Source of the DNA: Oscillospiraceae bacterium
Lineage (GTDB): Bacteria > Bacillota > Clostridia > UMGS1810
Direction: 5' to 3'
NCBI GenBank assembly: GCA_022769845.1
Contig: JALEIO010000077.1
Span: 1-17,365, forward strand
DNA: 17,365 nucleotides
In this document: positions 1 through 7,668 of the stretch, one piece after another
How the letters are laid out: each line of letters opens with the position of its first letter
Position numbering within the stretch: position 1 is the first letter of the stretch
Translations under genes and position numbers: made by a program
The notes under the pieces: generated by a model
What the model was told of the DNA's origin: nothing
Seen by the model: only the letters and a program-made list of their open reading frames with translations
Databases searched by the model: none

Positions 1-24
1 AAATACTTTTTTGCAAAATTAATA

Positions 25-1131
25 TTACTGTAATATTGTAAGGTCGTTTATAACGTCCGCAACGGTATCACCAAGATATTTTGCGCAGCAAAGCGCCTCG
101 TCCAGCGTATTTCCGTTTGTGCCAATTTCAACAAGCACCGAACCGCGCGTTGCATGAAGATTAAACCGTTCGCGCCTTAAATTAAGCGGTCTGGCAAGCC
201 CGGGATAGCACCGCTCTAACCTATCTTGAATTTGCATTGCAAACCTAAGATTATCCTCCCAGTTATCAAACCACAGTCCAAGAGAATTTGTACCGCACAC
301 AAGCATTGCCTGCGCCGCGGTTTCACCGTTTATATTTGCGGTAAGCTTGACCTTGTTTTCGGCGTCGCCGAGTGCGTCGCGGTGAACGTCAAACACAATT
401 TGAATGGACGGATATGCCTTAATATTCCGCTCAATGGTTTCAAGCGATTTTTTGTATGAATTGGTATAGGACGGATAATCGTGCACCGTTTTGTCGTGAA
501 TTACAGAAATCCCCTTGTTTTCAAGCATTTGCTTTAGTTTGTCCCCAACTCTTATAACGTTGTAGTTTGCGTCCTGCGTCCGGTCGGTGTCGCTTGTTAC
601 ATACTCGCCGTTTGACTCATACGCTTCGGAGGAGTGAGTGTGCATAATAAGAACAAGCGGCTGACCTGAAATTATTTTAAAAGTCGGTTTTTCACTCAAA
701 ATACTCTGCACGTCCACCTTGTACGCCGTTTCGTTTTTAATCTGCAAATTTTTTGATACCATTTTCGATTCGGTAATTTTTTTTGTACTTTCAGGCTCGG
801 GATTTTGAACAGGCTCCGGAGGATTATCGGTAATTTTAATATCCGGAACTTTTTTTGACTCTATATACGGAAAAGCGTCCAGCAAAAAGCTTTTGGGCGA
901 AAAATAATTTTTATAAACGTATTTTGCCGCCGATTTTACTATTTCAAACGAAATACTGCCGCCGTCTTTCGGAAGGTTTACCACCGCGTCGCACAGAGCG
1001 CTTTTCTCGATACTTAAATTTAAATGTATCACAGGAAGATTTAAAACCAGTACTGCCAAAATCAAAAAAGCGCTTACAAAAAATCCAGTAAATTTAAGGT
1101 TTAACGACCTTTTTGCGTATTTGTACCTCAT
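25..1131 (-). CDS. spoIIP: Stage II sporulation protein P (engulfment peptidoglycan hydrolase)
   Basis: SpoIIP is the amidase and endopeptidase that, with SpoIID and SpoIIM, thins septal peptidoglycan so the mother cell can engulf the forespore. The 368-residue protein has one N-terminal membrane anchor (about 14-33), a proline-rich linker (about 95-125) and a C-terminal catalytic domain (about 155-365). Likely zinc and catalytic residues are H164/H166 and E169 (MHTHSSEAY), H250 (FDVHRDA) and E335 (VEIGTNGN), by analogy with amidase_3-type folds. The ATG has GGAGGT 5 nt upstream. It follows gpr by 60 nt with no terminator and is likely cotranscribed, as in B. subtilis. The stop lies inside a palindrome, AATATTACTGTAATATT (21-37). 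Its partner genes are not in the window. Confidence 0.97.
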   Translation of the reverse strand: MRYKYAKRSLNLKFTGFFVSAFLILAVLVLNLPVIHLNLSIEKSALCDAVVNLPKDGGSISFEIVKSAAKYVYKNYFSPKSFLLDAFPYIESKKVPDIKITDNPPEPVQNPEPESTKKITESKMVSKNLQIKNETAYKVDVQSILSEKPTFKIISGQPLVLIMHTHSSEAYESNGEYVTSDTDRTQDANYNVIRVGDKLKQMLENKGISVIHDKTVHDYPSYTNSYKKSLETIERNIKAYPSIQIVFDVHRDALGDAENKVKLTANINGETAAQAMLVCGTNSLGLWFDNWEDNLRFAMQIQDRLERCYPGLARPLNLRRERFNLHATRGSVLVEIGTNGNTLDEALCCAKYLGDTVADVINDLTILQ

Positions 1132-1141
1132 ATTTTACCTC

Positions 1142-1166
1142 CATAAGTTACTACCTAATACTTATG
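1142..1166. repeat. 7-bp inverted repeat in the spoIIP leader
   Basis: CATAAGT (1142-1148) and ACTTATG (1160-1166) are perfect inverted repeats with an 11-bp spacer. The repeat touches the last base of the GGAGGT ribosome site (1142-1137) of spoIIP. It could modulate translation or be an operator; it is short enough to be chance. Confidence 0.35.
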
Positions 1167-1191
1167 TCGGATAAGCTTTTTTTATGCCTTT

Positions 1192-2160
1192 TTACGCATT
1201 GCAAAGGTTGCTTGTACCATTATGAACCGCCATATTTATACCGTTTGCAATAATTTTGGATACGTCGTCAATAATTTCGTCAACCTCTTTGGGCGTAACA
1301 ATCAAATCACCGACAAACGGATTTAAAACCTCTTTTATAAGCGGATAACGCAGCTCATTGTCGGTGATTTCAAGAGCCTTTCCGATGTCTTTACTCAAAT
1401 CCTTGCTTTTTTTGATGTTTTCACACAAAATTTCAATGGTGTCATTTGCAACAGTCGCAGCGTCAACCACCGTTGGAACACCTATTGCAATGACCTTGGC
1501 ACCAAGGTATTCCATATCGAGCCCTCTCCTTTTGTTGCCTATGCCCGAACCCGGGGTAATGCCCGTATCAGAAATTTGAATACTTGTGCTTATTCGCTCT
1601 ATTTTGCGCGAAGCAAGCGCGTCAATGGCAATTATTAAATCAGGCTTAACCTTGTCGCAAATTCCTTTTACAATCTCGCCTGTTTCTATGCCGGTAATTC
1701 CGAGAACACCGGGCGATATTGCACACAACGGCTGAATTTCACCGGGAATTTTATCGGGAATATATTGAAACAAATGACGAGTTACCGCAAGCTTTGACAC
1801 AACCTTCGGGCCGAGCGCGTCAGGCGTAACGTTCCAGTTTCCCAAGCCTACCGCCAAAACAGTGCTGATTTTTTCTAAATTCATAAGTTTCTTAAGCTCG
1901 TCAGATAAAACTCTGCTCACTTCTTCTGATGCTTCATCATAATTTTCGCGTATTTTCGGACACTCAACCGTTATATAAGTACCTATCTTTTTGCCTATTG
2001 CCTCCTCACCCTTGCTGTTCAAAACCTTAACTCTTGTCAGCGTGTAATTATCGTGCTTTTCGGTTTTATATTCAATCCCTTCAATGTTTTTTATGTCGCT
2101 CTCACTTTTATTAAAAATTGCCGCCGCTTCAATTGCTAAATCACTTCTCGGACTGAACAA
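1192..2160 (-). CDS. gpr: Germination protease GPR (spore protease, family A25)
   Basis: GPR degrades the small acid-soluble proteins that coat spore DNA when the spore germinates. It is made in the forespore as a zymogen that trims its own N-terminus. The 322-residue protein shows the family hallmarks: RSDLAIEA near the N-terminus, AVGLGNWNVTPDALGPKVV and TRHLF, LCAISPGVLGITGIETGEI, IIAIDALASRKIERI and DTGITPGSGIGNKR. The aspartates in TPDALG and AIDALA lie in the conserved segments proposed to hold the active site. I chose TTG at 2158-2160, 9 nt from AAAGGA, because the ATG at 2167-2169 abuts that site with no spacing; the difference is three codons. spoIIP follows after 60 nt, as in B. subtilis. 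Confidence 0.95.
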   Translation of the reverse strand: MFSPRSDLAIEAAAIFNKSESDIKNIEGIEYKTEKHDNYTLTRVKVLNSKGEEAIGKKIGTYITVECPKIRENYDEASEEVSRVLSDELKKLMNLEKISTVLAVGLGNWNVTPDALGPKVVSKLAVTRHLFQYIPDKIPGEIQPLCAISPGVLGITGIETGEIVKGICDKVKPDLIIAIDALASRKIERISTSIQISDTGITPGSGIGNKRRGLDMEYLGAKVIAIGVPTVVDAATVANDTIEILCENIKKSKDLSKDIGKALEITDNELRYPLIKEVLNPFVGDLIVTPKEVDEIIDDVSKIIANGINMAVHNGTSNLCNA

Positions 2161-2190
2161 AAAAATCATTCCTTTGCATATTTTTTATTT

Positions 2191-2220
2191 TAATATCGGT
2201 AATTTTTTATAAAAATATGC
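2191..2220 (-). promoter_or_regulatory. Candidate sigma-G (forespore) promoter of gpr-spoIIP
   Basis: GCATA (2220-2216) matches the sigma-G/sigma-F -35 pattern. It is followed after 18 bp by GATATTA (2197-2191), 5 of 7 positions of the sigma-G -10 CATAMTA. The spacing is normal for sigma-G, and the start would be near 2184, just before the gpr ribosome site. gpr is a forespore gene in B. subtilis, under sigma-F and sigma-G. The surrounding sequence is very A/T-rich, which raises the chance of accidental matches. Confidence 0.5.
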
Positions 2221-2257
2221 AAAAAAGACTGCCTTAACTTTTTTGTAAAGCAGCCTT
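2221..2257 (-). terminator. Rho-independent terminator of pnp
   Basis: About 20 nt after the pnp stop, AAGGCUGCUUUA pairs with UUAAGGCAGUCUU (12 bp with two G-U pairs) around an A-rich loop, followed by UUUUUU (2226-2221). It separates pnp from the sporulation genes; the gpr promoter starts at the very next base. Confidence 0.9.
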
Positions 2258-2276
2258 CAATAAATTTTTAAAACAA

Positions 2277-4364
2277 TTATTCATTGTCCTGCAAAGCGTC
2301 TTTTCTTGAAAGATTAATTCTGCCCTGCTTGTCAATTTCAATTACCTTAACCATAATTTCGTCGCCGATATTTACAACGTCCTCAACCTTTTCAACACGC
2401 TTTTTATCAAGCTTTGAAATGTGAACAAGTCCGTCCTTTCCGGGAAGAATTTCAACAAAAGCGCCGAACGGCATAATTCTTACAACCTTGCCCAAATAAG
2501 TTTTTCCAACTTCCGCTTCGGCAACAATGCCCTCGATAATATTAACCGCCTTCTGTGCCGCCTCGCTGTCAACCGCAAGAATAAACACCTTGCCGTCATC
2601 GTCAATATCGATTTTAACGCCTGTGTCAGCAATAATTTTTTGAATAACCTTGCCGCCCGTTCCGATAACGTCACGGATTTTTTCAGGGTCAATCTGCATT
2701 GTAACAGCCTTCGGAGCATATTTTGAAAGCTCTTTTCTCGGTTCGGGAATGGTCTTTAACATAACCTCGTCAAGAATATATTCTCTTGCCTTTTTCGTTT
2801 TTGCAAAAGCTTCTTCAATAACTTCATACGAAAGACCGGTAACCTTTATATCAACCTGAATTGCTGTTATACCCTTTTTGGTGCCGGCAACTTTAAAGTC
2901 CATATCGCCGAAAAAGTCCTCGAGACCTTGAATATCAACAAAAGTGAGGTGATCGTCACCGTCTGTAACAAGACCGCACGAAATACCTGCAACAGGTGCC
3001 TTAATAGGAACTCCGGCATCCATAAGCGCAAGTGTGCTGCCGCAAACACTGCCCTGCGAGGTTGAACCGTTTGAGCTTAAAACCTCGGATACAAGACGTA
3101 TTGCATACGGGAACTCCTCAACTGACGGAATAACAGGCAAAAGCGCTCTTTCAGCAAGTGCGCCGTGACCGATTTCACGCCTTCCCGGACCTCTTGACGG
3201 ACGGGTTTCGCCCACCGAATAGGACGGAAAATTATAATGGTGCATATATCTTTTTGTTTCGTCCTCATCAAGGCCGTCAAGCATCTGAACATCAGCAAGT
3301 GCGCCGAGTGTTGCAACGGTAAGCACCTGCGTCTGACCTCTTGTGAACAATCCTGAACCGTGAGTTCTGGGCAAAATACCAACCTTTGAAGAAAGCGGAC
3401 GGATTTCCAAAAGTCCTCTGCCGTCAACTCTCTTGTGGTCTTTTATAAGCCATTTTCTTACAATCTCTTTCTGAAGCTTGTAGAGGCACTCGCCGAAGGC
3501 AGCAGCCATATCGGGATATTCGTCTGCAAAATGCTCATTTATCTCATCGGCAACCTTGTTAACCTGAACGTCGCGGGTGTGCTTATCTGGCGTGTCGAGC
3601 GCCGCTTCAACCTTGTCATAAGCAAATTCTTTGATTTTTTCATACAAATCGTGGTCAACCTCAACGCTCGGATAATCGAACTTGGGTTTGCCAACCTCTT
3701 TAGCCATTTCGTCGATGAAATCACAAAGCTTTTTGATTTCTTCGTGCGCAACTTTGATTGCATTAAGCATAACATCCTCAGGAACTTCCTTTGCACCCGC
3801 TTCAATCATAACAACCTTTTCTCTTGTAGCGGCAACGGTAAGCTCAAGGTCACTTTTTTCACGCTGCGCAAGTGTTGGGTTGATGATAATTTCACCGTCA
3901 ACAAGTCCAACAAACACGCCTGCAACAGGACCGTTAAACGGAATATCCGAAATTGCAAGAGCCGCACCGGTACCAATCATAGCAGCAATTTCGGGCGAAT
4001 TATCAATTTCAACCGACATAACGGTTGCAACAATGCTTACATCATTGCGCAAATCCTTCGGGAAAAGCGGACGAATAGGTCTGTCGATAACACGCGAGGT
4101 AAGAATTGCTTTTTCGCTCGGCTTTCCTTCACGTCTGATAAATCCACCGGGAATTTTTCCTACTGCATAAAGCTTTTCTTCATAATCAACGCTTAACGGG
4201 AAAAAGTCTATTCCCTCTCTCGGTTTGGACGACGCGGTAGCATTGACTAAAACAACCGTATCGCCATATCTTACGAGCACAGAGCCGTTTGCAAGGCCTG
4301 CAAGCTCGCCGGTTTCCAAAGTTAACTCACGACCTGCGAGAGTTGTGGTAAATTTCTTCTGCAT
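2277..4364 (-). CDS. pnp: Polynucleotide phosphorylase (PNPase)
   Basis: PNPase degrades RNA 3' to 5' with phosphate, releasing nucleoside diphosphates. The 695-residue protein has the full layout: two RNase PH-like domains separated by a helical region (about 1-545), a KH domain (about 557-618, with VIGTGGKVIQKI) and an S1 domain (about 620-688, with GKVVRIMPFGAFVEI and GLVHISKL). Conserved catalytic-core features include FTRGQTQVL, and the aspartates D483 and D489 in LEDFFGDMDFKVAGT, which correspond to E. coli D486 and D492. The ATG follows AGGAGG at 5 nt. A long hairpin in its leader suggests post-transcriptional control. No convincing promoter was seen directly upstream, so expression may come from rpsO readthrough. 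It ends in its own terminator. Confidence 0.98.
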   Translation of the reverse strand: MQKKFTTTLAGRELTLETGELAGLANGSVLVRYGDTVVLVNATASSKPREGIDFFPLSVDYEEKLYAVGKIPGGFIRREGKPSEKAILTSRVIDRPIRPLFPKDLRNDVSIVATVMSVEIDNSPEIAAMIGTGAALAISDIPFNGPVAGVFVGLVDGEIIINPTLAQREKSDLELTVAATREKVVMIEAGAKEVPEDVMLNAIKVAHEEIKKLCDFIDEMAKEVGKPKFDYPSVEVDHDLYEKIKEFAYDKVEAALDTPDKHTRDVQVNKVADEINEHFADEYPDMAAAFGECLYKLQKEIVRKWLIKDHKRVDGRGLLEIRPLSSKVGILPRTHGSGLFTRGQTQVLTVATLGALADVQMLDGLDEDETKRYMHHYNFPSYSVGETRPSRGPGRREIGHGALAERALLPVIPSVEEFPYAIRLVSEVLSSNGSTSQGSVCGSTLALMDAGVPIKAPVAGISCGLVTDGDDHLTFVDIQGLEDFFGDMDFKVAGTKKGITAIQVDIKVTGLSYEVIEEAFAKTKKAREYILDEVMLKTIPEPRKELSKYAPKAVTMQIDPEKIRDVIGTGGKVIQKIIADTGVKIDIDDDGKVFILAVDSEAAQKAVNIIEGIVAEAEVGKTYLGKVVRIMPFGAFVEILPGKDGLVHISKLDKKRVEKVEDVVNIGDEIMVKVIEIDKQGRINLSRKDALQDNE

Positions 4365-4388
4365 TTTTTCCTCCTAAAGTTTTAGCCT

Positions 4389-4462
4389 TCTACCGACCTT
4401 TAGCCATTAGATGCGCCATTTTCCGCTGAAAATAACATATCTAATCGCTAATTTTCGGTAGA
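4389..4462 (-). promoter_or_regulatory. Long near-symmetric hairpin in the pnp leader
   Basis: The transcript of 4462-4389 folds into one continuous, in-register hairpin. From the base up it has 8 bp (UCUACCGA/UCGGUAGA), a 3x3 internal loop, 5 bp (UUAGC-type), a G-G mismatch, 7 bp (AUUAGAU/AUCUAAU), a 5x5 loop with one possible pair, and 6 bp (AUUUUC/GAAAAU) closed by an AGCG tetraloop. About 26 of 35 positions pair. It has no U-tract and lies 25 nt upstream of the pnp start. In E. coli and Streptomyces the rpsO-pnp intergenic region carries hairpins cut by RNase III; in E. coli the cut allows PNPase to repress its own mRNA. This element sits in the same place. Confidence 0.75.
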
Positions 4463-4490
4463 TGCTTTTTATTTTTTCCTGCAATTAATG

Positions 4491-4530
4491 AAAACAGACA
4501 AAGAACGGCTTTTTCAAAACCGCCTTTGCC
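4491..4530 (-). terminator. Intrinsic terminator between rpsO and pnp
   Basis: Twelve nt after the rpsO stop, GGCAAAGG plus CGGUUU pairs with AAGCCG plus UUCUUUGUC, with a few G-U pairs and one bulged U, around a short UGAAA loop (4530-4497). UGUUUU follows. The stem is long but imperfect and the U-run short, so some readthrough into pnp is likely. Confidence 0.78.
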
Positions 4531-4542
4531 TTGTTTTTATTA

Positions 4543-4806
4543 CTATTTTCTGATGTTTAATTTCTTAATGATGTCACGGTATCTTTCAATATCAACCTTC
4601 ATTAAATAATTAAGCAATCCGCGTCTGTCGCCGACCATCTGAAGAAGACCTCTGCGCGAATGATGATCTTTCATATTCTTTTTAAGATGCTCTGTCAAAT
4701 GATTAATACGATAAGTCAAAATAGCAATCTGAACTTCAGGCGAACCTGTATCGTTTTCATGCCTTTTGTAAGTATTAATAATTTCCTGCTTAACTTCTTT
4801 CTGCAT
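4543..4806 (-). CDS. rpsO: 30S ribosomal protein S15
   Basis: S15 (87 aa; usual 88-89) is a primary 16S rRNA-binding protein of the 30S platform. The family core is unmistakable: HENDTGSPEVQIAILT, INHLTEHLKKNMKDHHSRRGLL, VGDRRGLLNYL and the closing RYRDIIKKLNIRK. The ATG at 4806 has GGAGGT 7 nt upstream. A TTG five codons earlier overlaps this site and is rejected. It has a strong promoter, a leader hairpin and its own terminator, so it can be transcribed apart from ribF and pnp. The rpsO-pnp order is widely conserved. Confidence 0.98.
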   Translation of the reverse strand: MQKEVKQEIINTYKRHENDTGSPEVQIAILTYRINHLTEHLKKNMKDHHSRRGLLQMVGDRRGLLNYLMKVDIERYRDIIKKLNIRK

Positions 4807-4835
4807 AAATTTCACCTCCAAATATAAATCACCGT

Positions 4836-4875
4836 ATCACAAAGCAAAGGTTGGTGGTTCCAAAAACCTTGTGAT
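4836..4875 (-). promoter_or_regulatory. rpsO leader hairpin, candidate S15 autoregulatory site
   Basis: In the transcript AUCACAA (4875-4869) pairs with UUGUGAU (4842-4836), and AAGGUU with AACCUU inside gives a second helix; the two compete for two A residues. The structure lies between the rpsO promoter and its GGAGGU ribosome site (4819-4814). In several bacteria S15 represses its own mRNA by binding a structured leader, and unrelated leader folds serve this role in different phyla. Here the assignment rests on position and complementarity only. Confidence 0.5.
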
Positions 4876-4892
4876 AGGTTAACAACTATTAG

Positions 4893-4921
4893 ATTATATC
4901 ACATTATTTTACAAATGTAAA
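4893..4921 (-). promoter_or_regulatory. Sigma-A promoter of rpsO
   Basis: TTTACA (4921-4916, -35, 5/6) and a perfect TATAAT (4898-4893, -10) are spaced by exactly 17 bp on the minus strand. This is the best promoter in the window. The -35 is half of a palindrome, TTTACAAATGTAAA (4908-4921). Transcription should start near 4886, giving a leader of about 80 nt. Confidence 0.88.
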
Positions 4922-4938
4922 TATCTTTTTTAAAATTT

Positions 4939-5826
4939 TTAAAAATTATTTTTTATATATGCTTTGTCTTTTTTTAGCTGACAAATAAGCTCGTCAACAT
5001 CATTAAACTTAATTTCATCTCTTATTTTATCCAAAAATTCAATTTTCATTTTTTCGCCGTAAACATTTTTGTTAAAATCAAAAATATGCGTTTCAATGCG
5101 GACGTCGATGTTTTTGTCCACTGTTGGATTATCCCCGACATTTGTCATTCCGAGATATCTTTTTGTGCCGTAGTACACATAAGACGCATATACACCGTTT
5201 TTGGGAAGAATTCTCCCCTTTTCCGCAGCAAAATTCACAGTCGGAAACCCTATTTTTCCGCCAAGCTGCTTGCCGTAAATAACCGTTGCTTCAACCGACA
5301 GCCTGCGTCCGAGAAGCATATTTGTCTTTTTAACATTTCCTTTTGAAATATATTTTCGTATAAGGCTCGAGCTTACAGTTTCTCCGTCTGTCTCAAGCCT
5401 TTTTATAATCGAAAATCCAACATTTTTATCTTGGCACATTTTCTCAAGAAGATGAACGTCACCGCATTTGTTCTTTCCAAAATGCCAATCATCACCCGAA
5501 ACAACATATTTTGCGTTAAATTTTTTCAAAAGAATTTCGTTAAAAAAATCCTTCGCACTTGTATCTTTAAACCTTTTGTCAAAAGTTTGGTAAAACAAAT
5601 AATCAATACCGCTTTTTTCAAGAATTTCTTCTTTCTCTTTTTTTGAAACAATAAAGCTTTCAGATATATTATCAAATGTAAATATTACCGATTTAAGCTT
5701 GTTTTTTTTCGATACTTTCTTCATTTCGTCAATAATTTTCATATGCCCGATATGAAGAGCGTCAAATTTTCCGAGGGCGATAACGGTGTTTTGCAAAGTG
5801 TTAAAATTGCTTGTTAAAATTTCCAA
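4939..5826 (-). CDS. ribF: Bifunctional riboflavin kinase / FAD synthetase RibF
   Basis: RibF converts riboflavin to FMN and then to FAD. The N-terminal nucleotidyltransferase domain shows the HxGH-type motif (GKFDALHIGH, HIGH at 25-28), GDDWHFGKN (111-119) and SSSLIR (152-157), the ISSTxIR-like signature. The C-terminal kinase domain (about 172-290) shows GKQLGGKIGFPTVNF, with the PTxN-type motif at 195-198, then NVGDNPTVD and ETHIFDF. At 295 residues it is slightly short (usual 300-315). The second residue of the usual GNFDGVHLGH motif is lysine here, and DG is DA. The start is TTG, with AAAGGGGG about 7 nt upstream; no ATG is available. It ends the nusA operon, without a GC-rich terminator. 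Confidence 0.96.
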   Translation of the reverse strand: MEILTSNFNTLQNTVIALGKFDALHIGHMKIIDEMKKVSKKNKLKSVIFTFDNISESFIVSKKEKEEILEKSGIDYLFYQTFDKRFKDTSAKDFFNEILLKKFNAKYVVSGDDWHFGKNKCGDVHLLEKMCQDKNVGFSIIKRLETDGETVSSSLIRKYISKGNVKKTNMLLGRRLSVEATVIYGKQLGGKIGFPTVNFAAEKGRILPKNGVYASYVYYGTKRYLGMTNVGDNPTVDKNIDVRIETHIFDFNKNVYGEKMKIEFLDKIRDEIKFNDVDELICQLKKDKAYIKNNF

Positions 5827-5844
5827 AATTATCCCCCTTTAAAT

Positions 5845-6732
5845 TCAGTCGAAAAAAAGCTTTTCGGACGCTATAACGTTTCTGCCGTTTGAAAAGAAAA
5901 CCCTGCCGACGCAAATGAAATTTTTATTTTCATCATACACCCTATAACGCCCCGCAGCAGCAGAAAAAGTTGATTTTGCACCGTTCATAAGACGTTTTTT
6001 TATTTCATCGTTAACAGTTACTTCATTGAGTGCGGAAAAAACAAAATCTGTTTTTACAAGATATTTTTCAAAGCCGTTTTTTTCAAGCTCGTCGAGCGTA
6101 ACGGCATTTTCAATTTCAAAACCCGCGCTTTTTGTACGCACAAGGCTTGCCATACACGCTCCGCAGCCAAGCTTTTCTCCTATGTCGCTGCACAGAGTGC
6201 GAATATATGTGCCCTTCGAGCATAAAATCTTGATTTTTGCCATATCCTCGTTAATATCAAGAATATCAATTTTCTTTATATTAACCGTGCGCGCCTTTCG
6301 TTCAACCTCAATTCCGCTACGGGCATATTCGTAAAGCTTTTTTCCTTTAATTTTAACCGCCGAGTACATTGGCGGAAGCTGATTTATTTCACCTTCAAAC
6401 GTCATAATTGCCGATGAAATTTCATCTTTTTTTAGCTTTACGCGGCTTTCGCTCAAAACATTTCCGAAAATGTCCTGCGTATCAGTTGTTATTCCAAATT
6501 TTATCTCGGCAATGTACTCCTTATCGGAATTTATAAGCATATCGCAAACCCCGGTTGCTTTACCTATGCATATCGGCAAAACACCTGTCGCGTCAGGGTC
6601 GAGAGTGCCTGTGTGACCGATTTTTTTGGTATTTAAAATTCTTCGCATTTTTGCCACAACATCGTGCGAAGTGAAGCCTTTTTCCTTATTTATAACAATA
6701 ATCCCGTTTATGCTTGCGTTATTTGATTTCAT
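5845..6732 (-). CDS. truB: tRNA pseudouridine(55) synthase TruB
   Basis: TruB isomerises uridine 55 in the T-loop of tRNAs to pseudouridine. The 295-residue length and domains fit the bacterial enzyme. The conserved N-terminal region INGIIVINKEKGFTSHDVV is present. The catalytic loop is KIGHTGTLDPDATGVLP, with the nucleophile D45 in GTLDP (E. coli D48). YSAVKIKGKKLYEYARSG and the KGTYIRTLCSDIGEKLGCGA motif II region follow, then a short PUA-like C-terminal part. I chose the ATG at 6732, with AAAGG 9 nt upstream, rather than a TTG two codons earlier that would be only 3 nt from it. It overlaps nrnA by 14 nt and is followed by ribF after 18 nt, the standard truB-ribF pair. Confidence 0.97.
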   Translation of the reverse strand: MKSNNASINGIIVINKEKGFTSHDVVAKMRRILNTKKIGHTGTLDPDATGVLPICIGKATGVCDMLINSDKEYIAEIKFGITTDTQDIFGNVLSESRVKLKKDEISSAIMTFEGEINQLPPMYSAVKIKGKKLYEYARSGIEVERKARTVNIKKIDILDINEDMAKIKILCSKGTYIRTLCSDIGEKLGCGACMASLVRTKSAGFEIENAVTLDELEKNGFEKYLVKTDFVFSALNEVTVNDEIKKRLMNGAKSTFSAAAGRYRVYDENKNFICVGRVFFSNGRNVIASEKLFFD

Positions 6733-7666
6733 TTTCAATCGCCTTTAAAAGTTTTTCAATTGTTTCGCCAAAAGAAATGTGAAAGCTTATTCCCGATGCT
6801 CTTTTATGGCCTCCGCCGCCGAACATAGCCGCAATTTTTGACACATCAAAATATTTGTTTGACCTAAGGCTTACTTTTACCTCGTCGCGTTTGATTTTAG
6901 CAAAAATGCCCACCTCAACACCCTTTACCGAACGCGGAATACTTGTTAAAAAATCAGCATCATTAAAATCAAAGCCGTTTTCTTCAAGATATTCATAATC
7001 AACATACATTACAGCAACTTTTCCGTCTAAATGCAGTTTTAATTTTGACAAAGCATATTCTTTAAGCTTTAGCTGATTTATTGTAAACTCGTCAAACATA
7101 GTATGCGATAAATCGGAAAATTCGCCGTAAATATCGCGCAAATCAGCTACAATCCTAAAGGTTTTAGACGAAGTGTTTGAATATTTAAAGCTGCCGGTAT
7201 CCGAAGCAATCGCACAGTAAAGATACTTTGCGCACTCTGCATCGATTTTTATATCAAGTGCCTTTGCAAGCTCAAAGACAATTTCACCGGTTGCGCTTGC
7301 ATTAGCGTCAATATAGTTAAAATTTGCAAAACCGTTGTTTGTAATGTGGTGGTCTATGGAAAATGAATTTTTGCAATTTTCAAAAAGCGCTTTGTCAAAC
7401 ATTCTGGCTTCATCCGCACAATCCTCCGAAAATGCCGTTTCAGCCGCAAAATCATCAGGCGCAATATATCCGTTCGCATCAATAAAAGCAAGGTTTTTCG
7501 GAAAACTTTCGGATATATCCGCAATATATGCCGTTTTATTCAACGCACGCAAAATTTTGCACAAGGCAAGAGCCGCCCCTACGGAATCACCGTCGGGATT
7601 TATATGCGGAATGATAATAAAATTATCATATTCTTTGATTTTTTCGGAAAAGTCAATTAAATTCAA
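6719..7666 (-). CDS. nrnA: DHH-DHHA1 phosphoesterase (NrnA nanoRNase / pAp phosphatase)
   Basis: This 315-residue cytoplasmic protein matches NrnA, which degrades 2-5-nt RNA fragments and dephosphorylates pAp. The metal-binding motifs are all seen: H21, D25 and D27 in PHINPDGDS, SIDHH in the middle of the DHH domain, YIDANASATGEI, and IASDTGSF. The C-terminal DHHA1 domain carries the glycine-rich substrate loop GGGGHKRASG. Two TTG codons compete for the start. The second (7664-7666) has AGAGGG 7 nt away and is chosen; the first (7670-7672) is only 1 nt from it but overlaps the rbfA TGA. The gene sits between rbfA and truB, a common Firmicute and clostridial position. It overlaps truB by 14 nt. 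It would clean up the short RNAs left by enzymes such as PNPase. Confidence 0.95.
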   Translation of the reverse strand: MNLIDFSEKIKEYDNFIIIPHINPDGDSVGAALALCKILRALNKTAYIADISESFPKNLAFIDANGYIAPDDFAAETAFSEDCADEARMFDKALFENCKNSFSIDHHITNNGFANFNYIDANASATGEIVFELAKALDIKIDAECAKYLYCAIASDTGSFKYSNTSSKTFRIVADLRDIYGEFSDLSHTMFDEFTINQLKLKEYALSKLKLHLDGKVAVMYVDYEYLEENGFDFNDADFLTSIPRSVKGVEVGIFAKIKRDEVKVSLRSNKYFDVSKIAAMFGGGGHKRASGISFHISFGETIEKLLKAIENEIK

Positions 7667-7668
7667 GG

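Noticed and set aside
21..37. Palindrome AATATTACTGTAATATT over the spoIIP stop as a terminator
   Set aside because: The arms are almost purely A/T with a 1-nt centre, and no clean U-run follows on the minus strand. The window ends too soon to judge what follows.
3435..4196. 253-codon open frame on the plus strand
   Set aside because: It lies wholly antisense to pnp, has no ribosome site or recognisable domain, and its composition (Asn, Arg, Phe rich) is that of a complement of coding sequence.
4921..4945. Terminator for ribF in the A/T-rich run after its stop
   Set aside because: Only A/T tracts without a GC-bearing stem are present, so readthrough toward rpsO cannot be excluded and no terminator is called.
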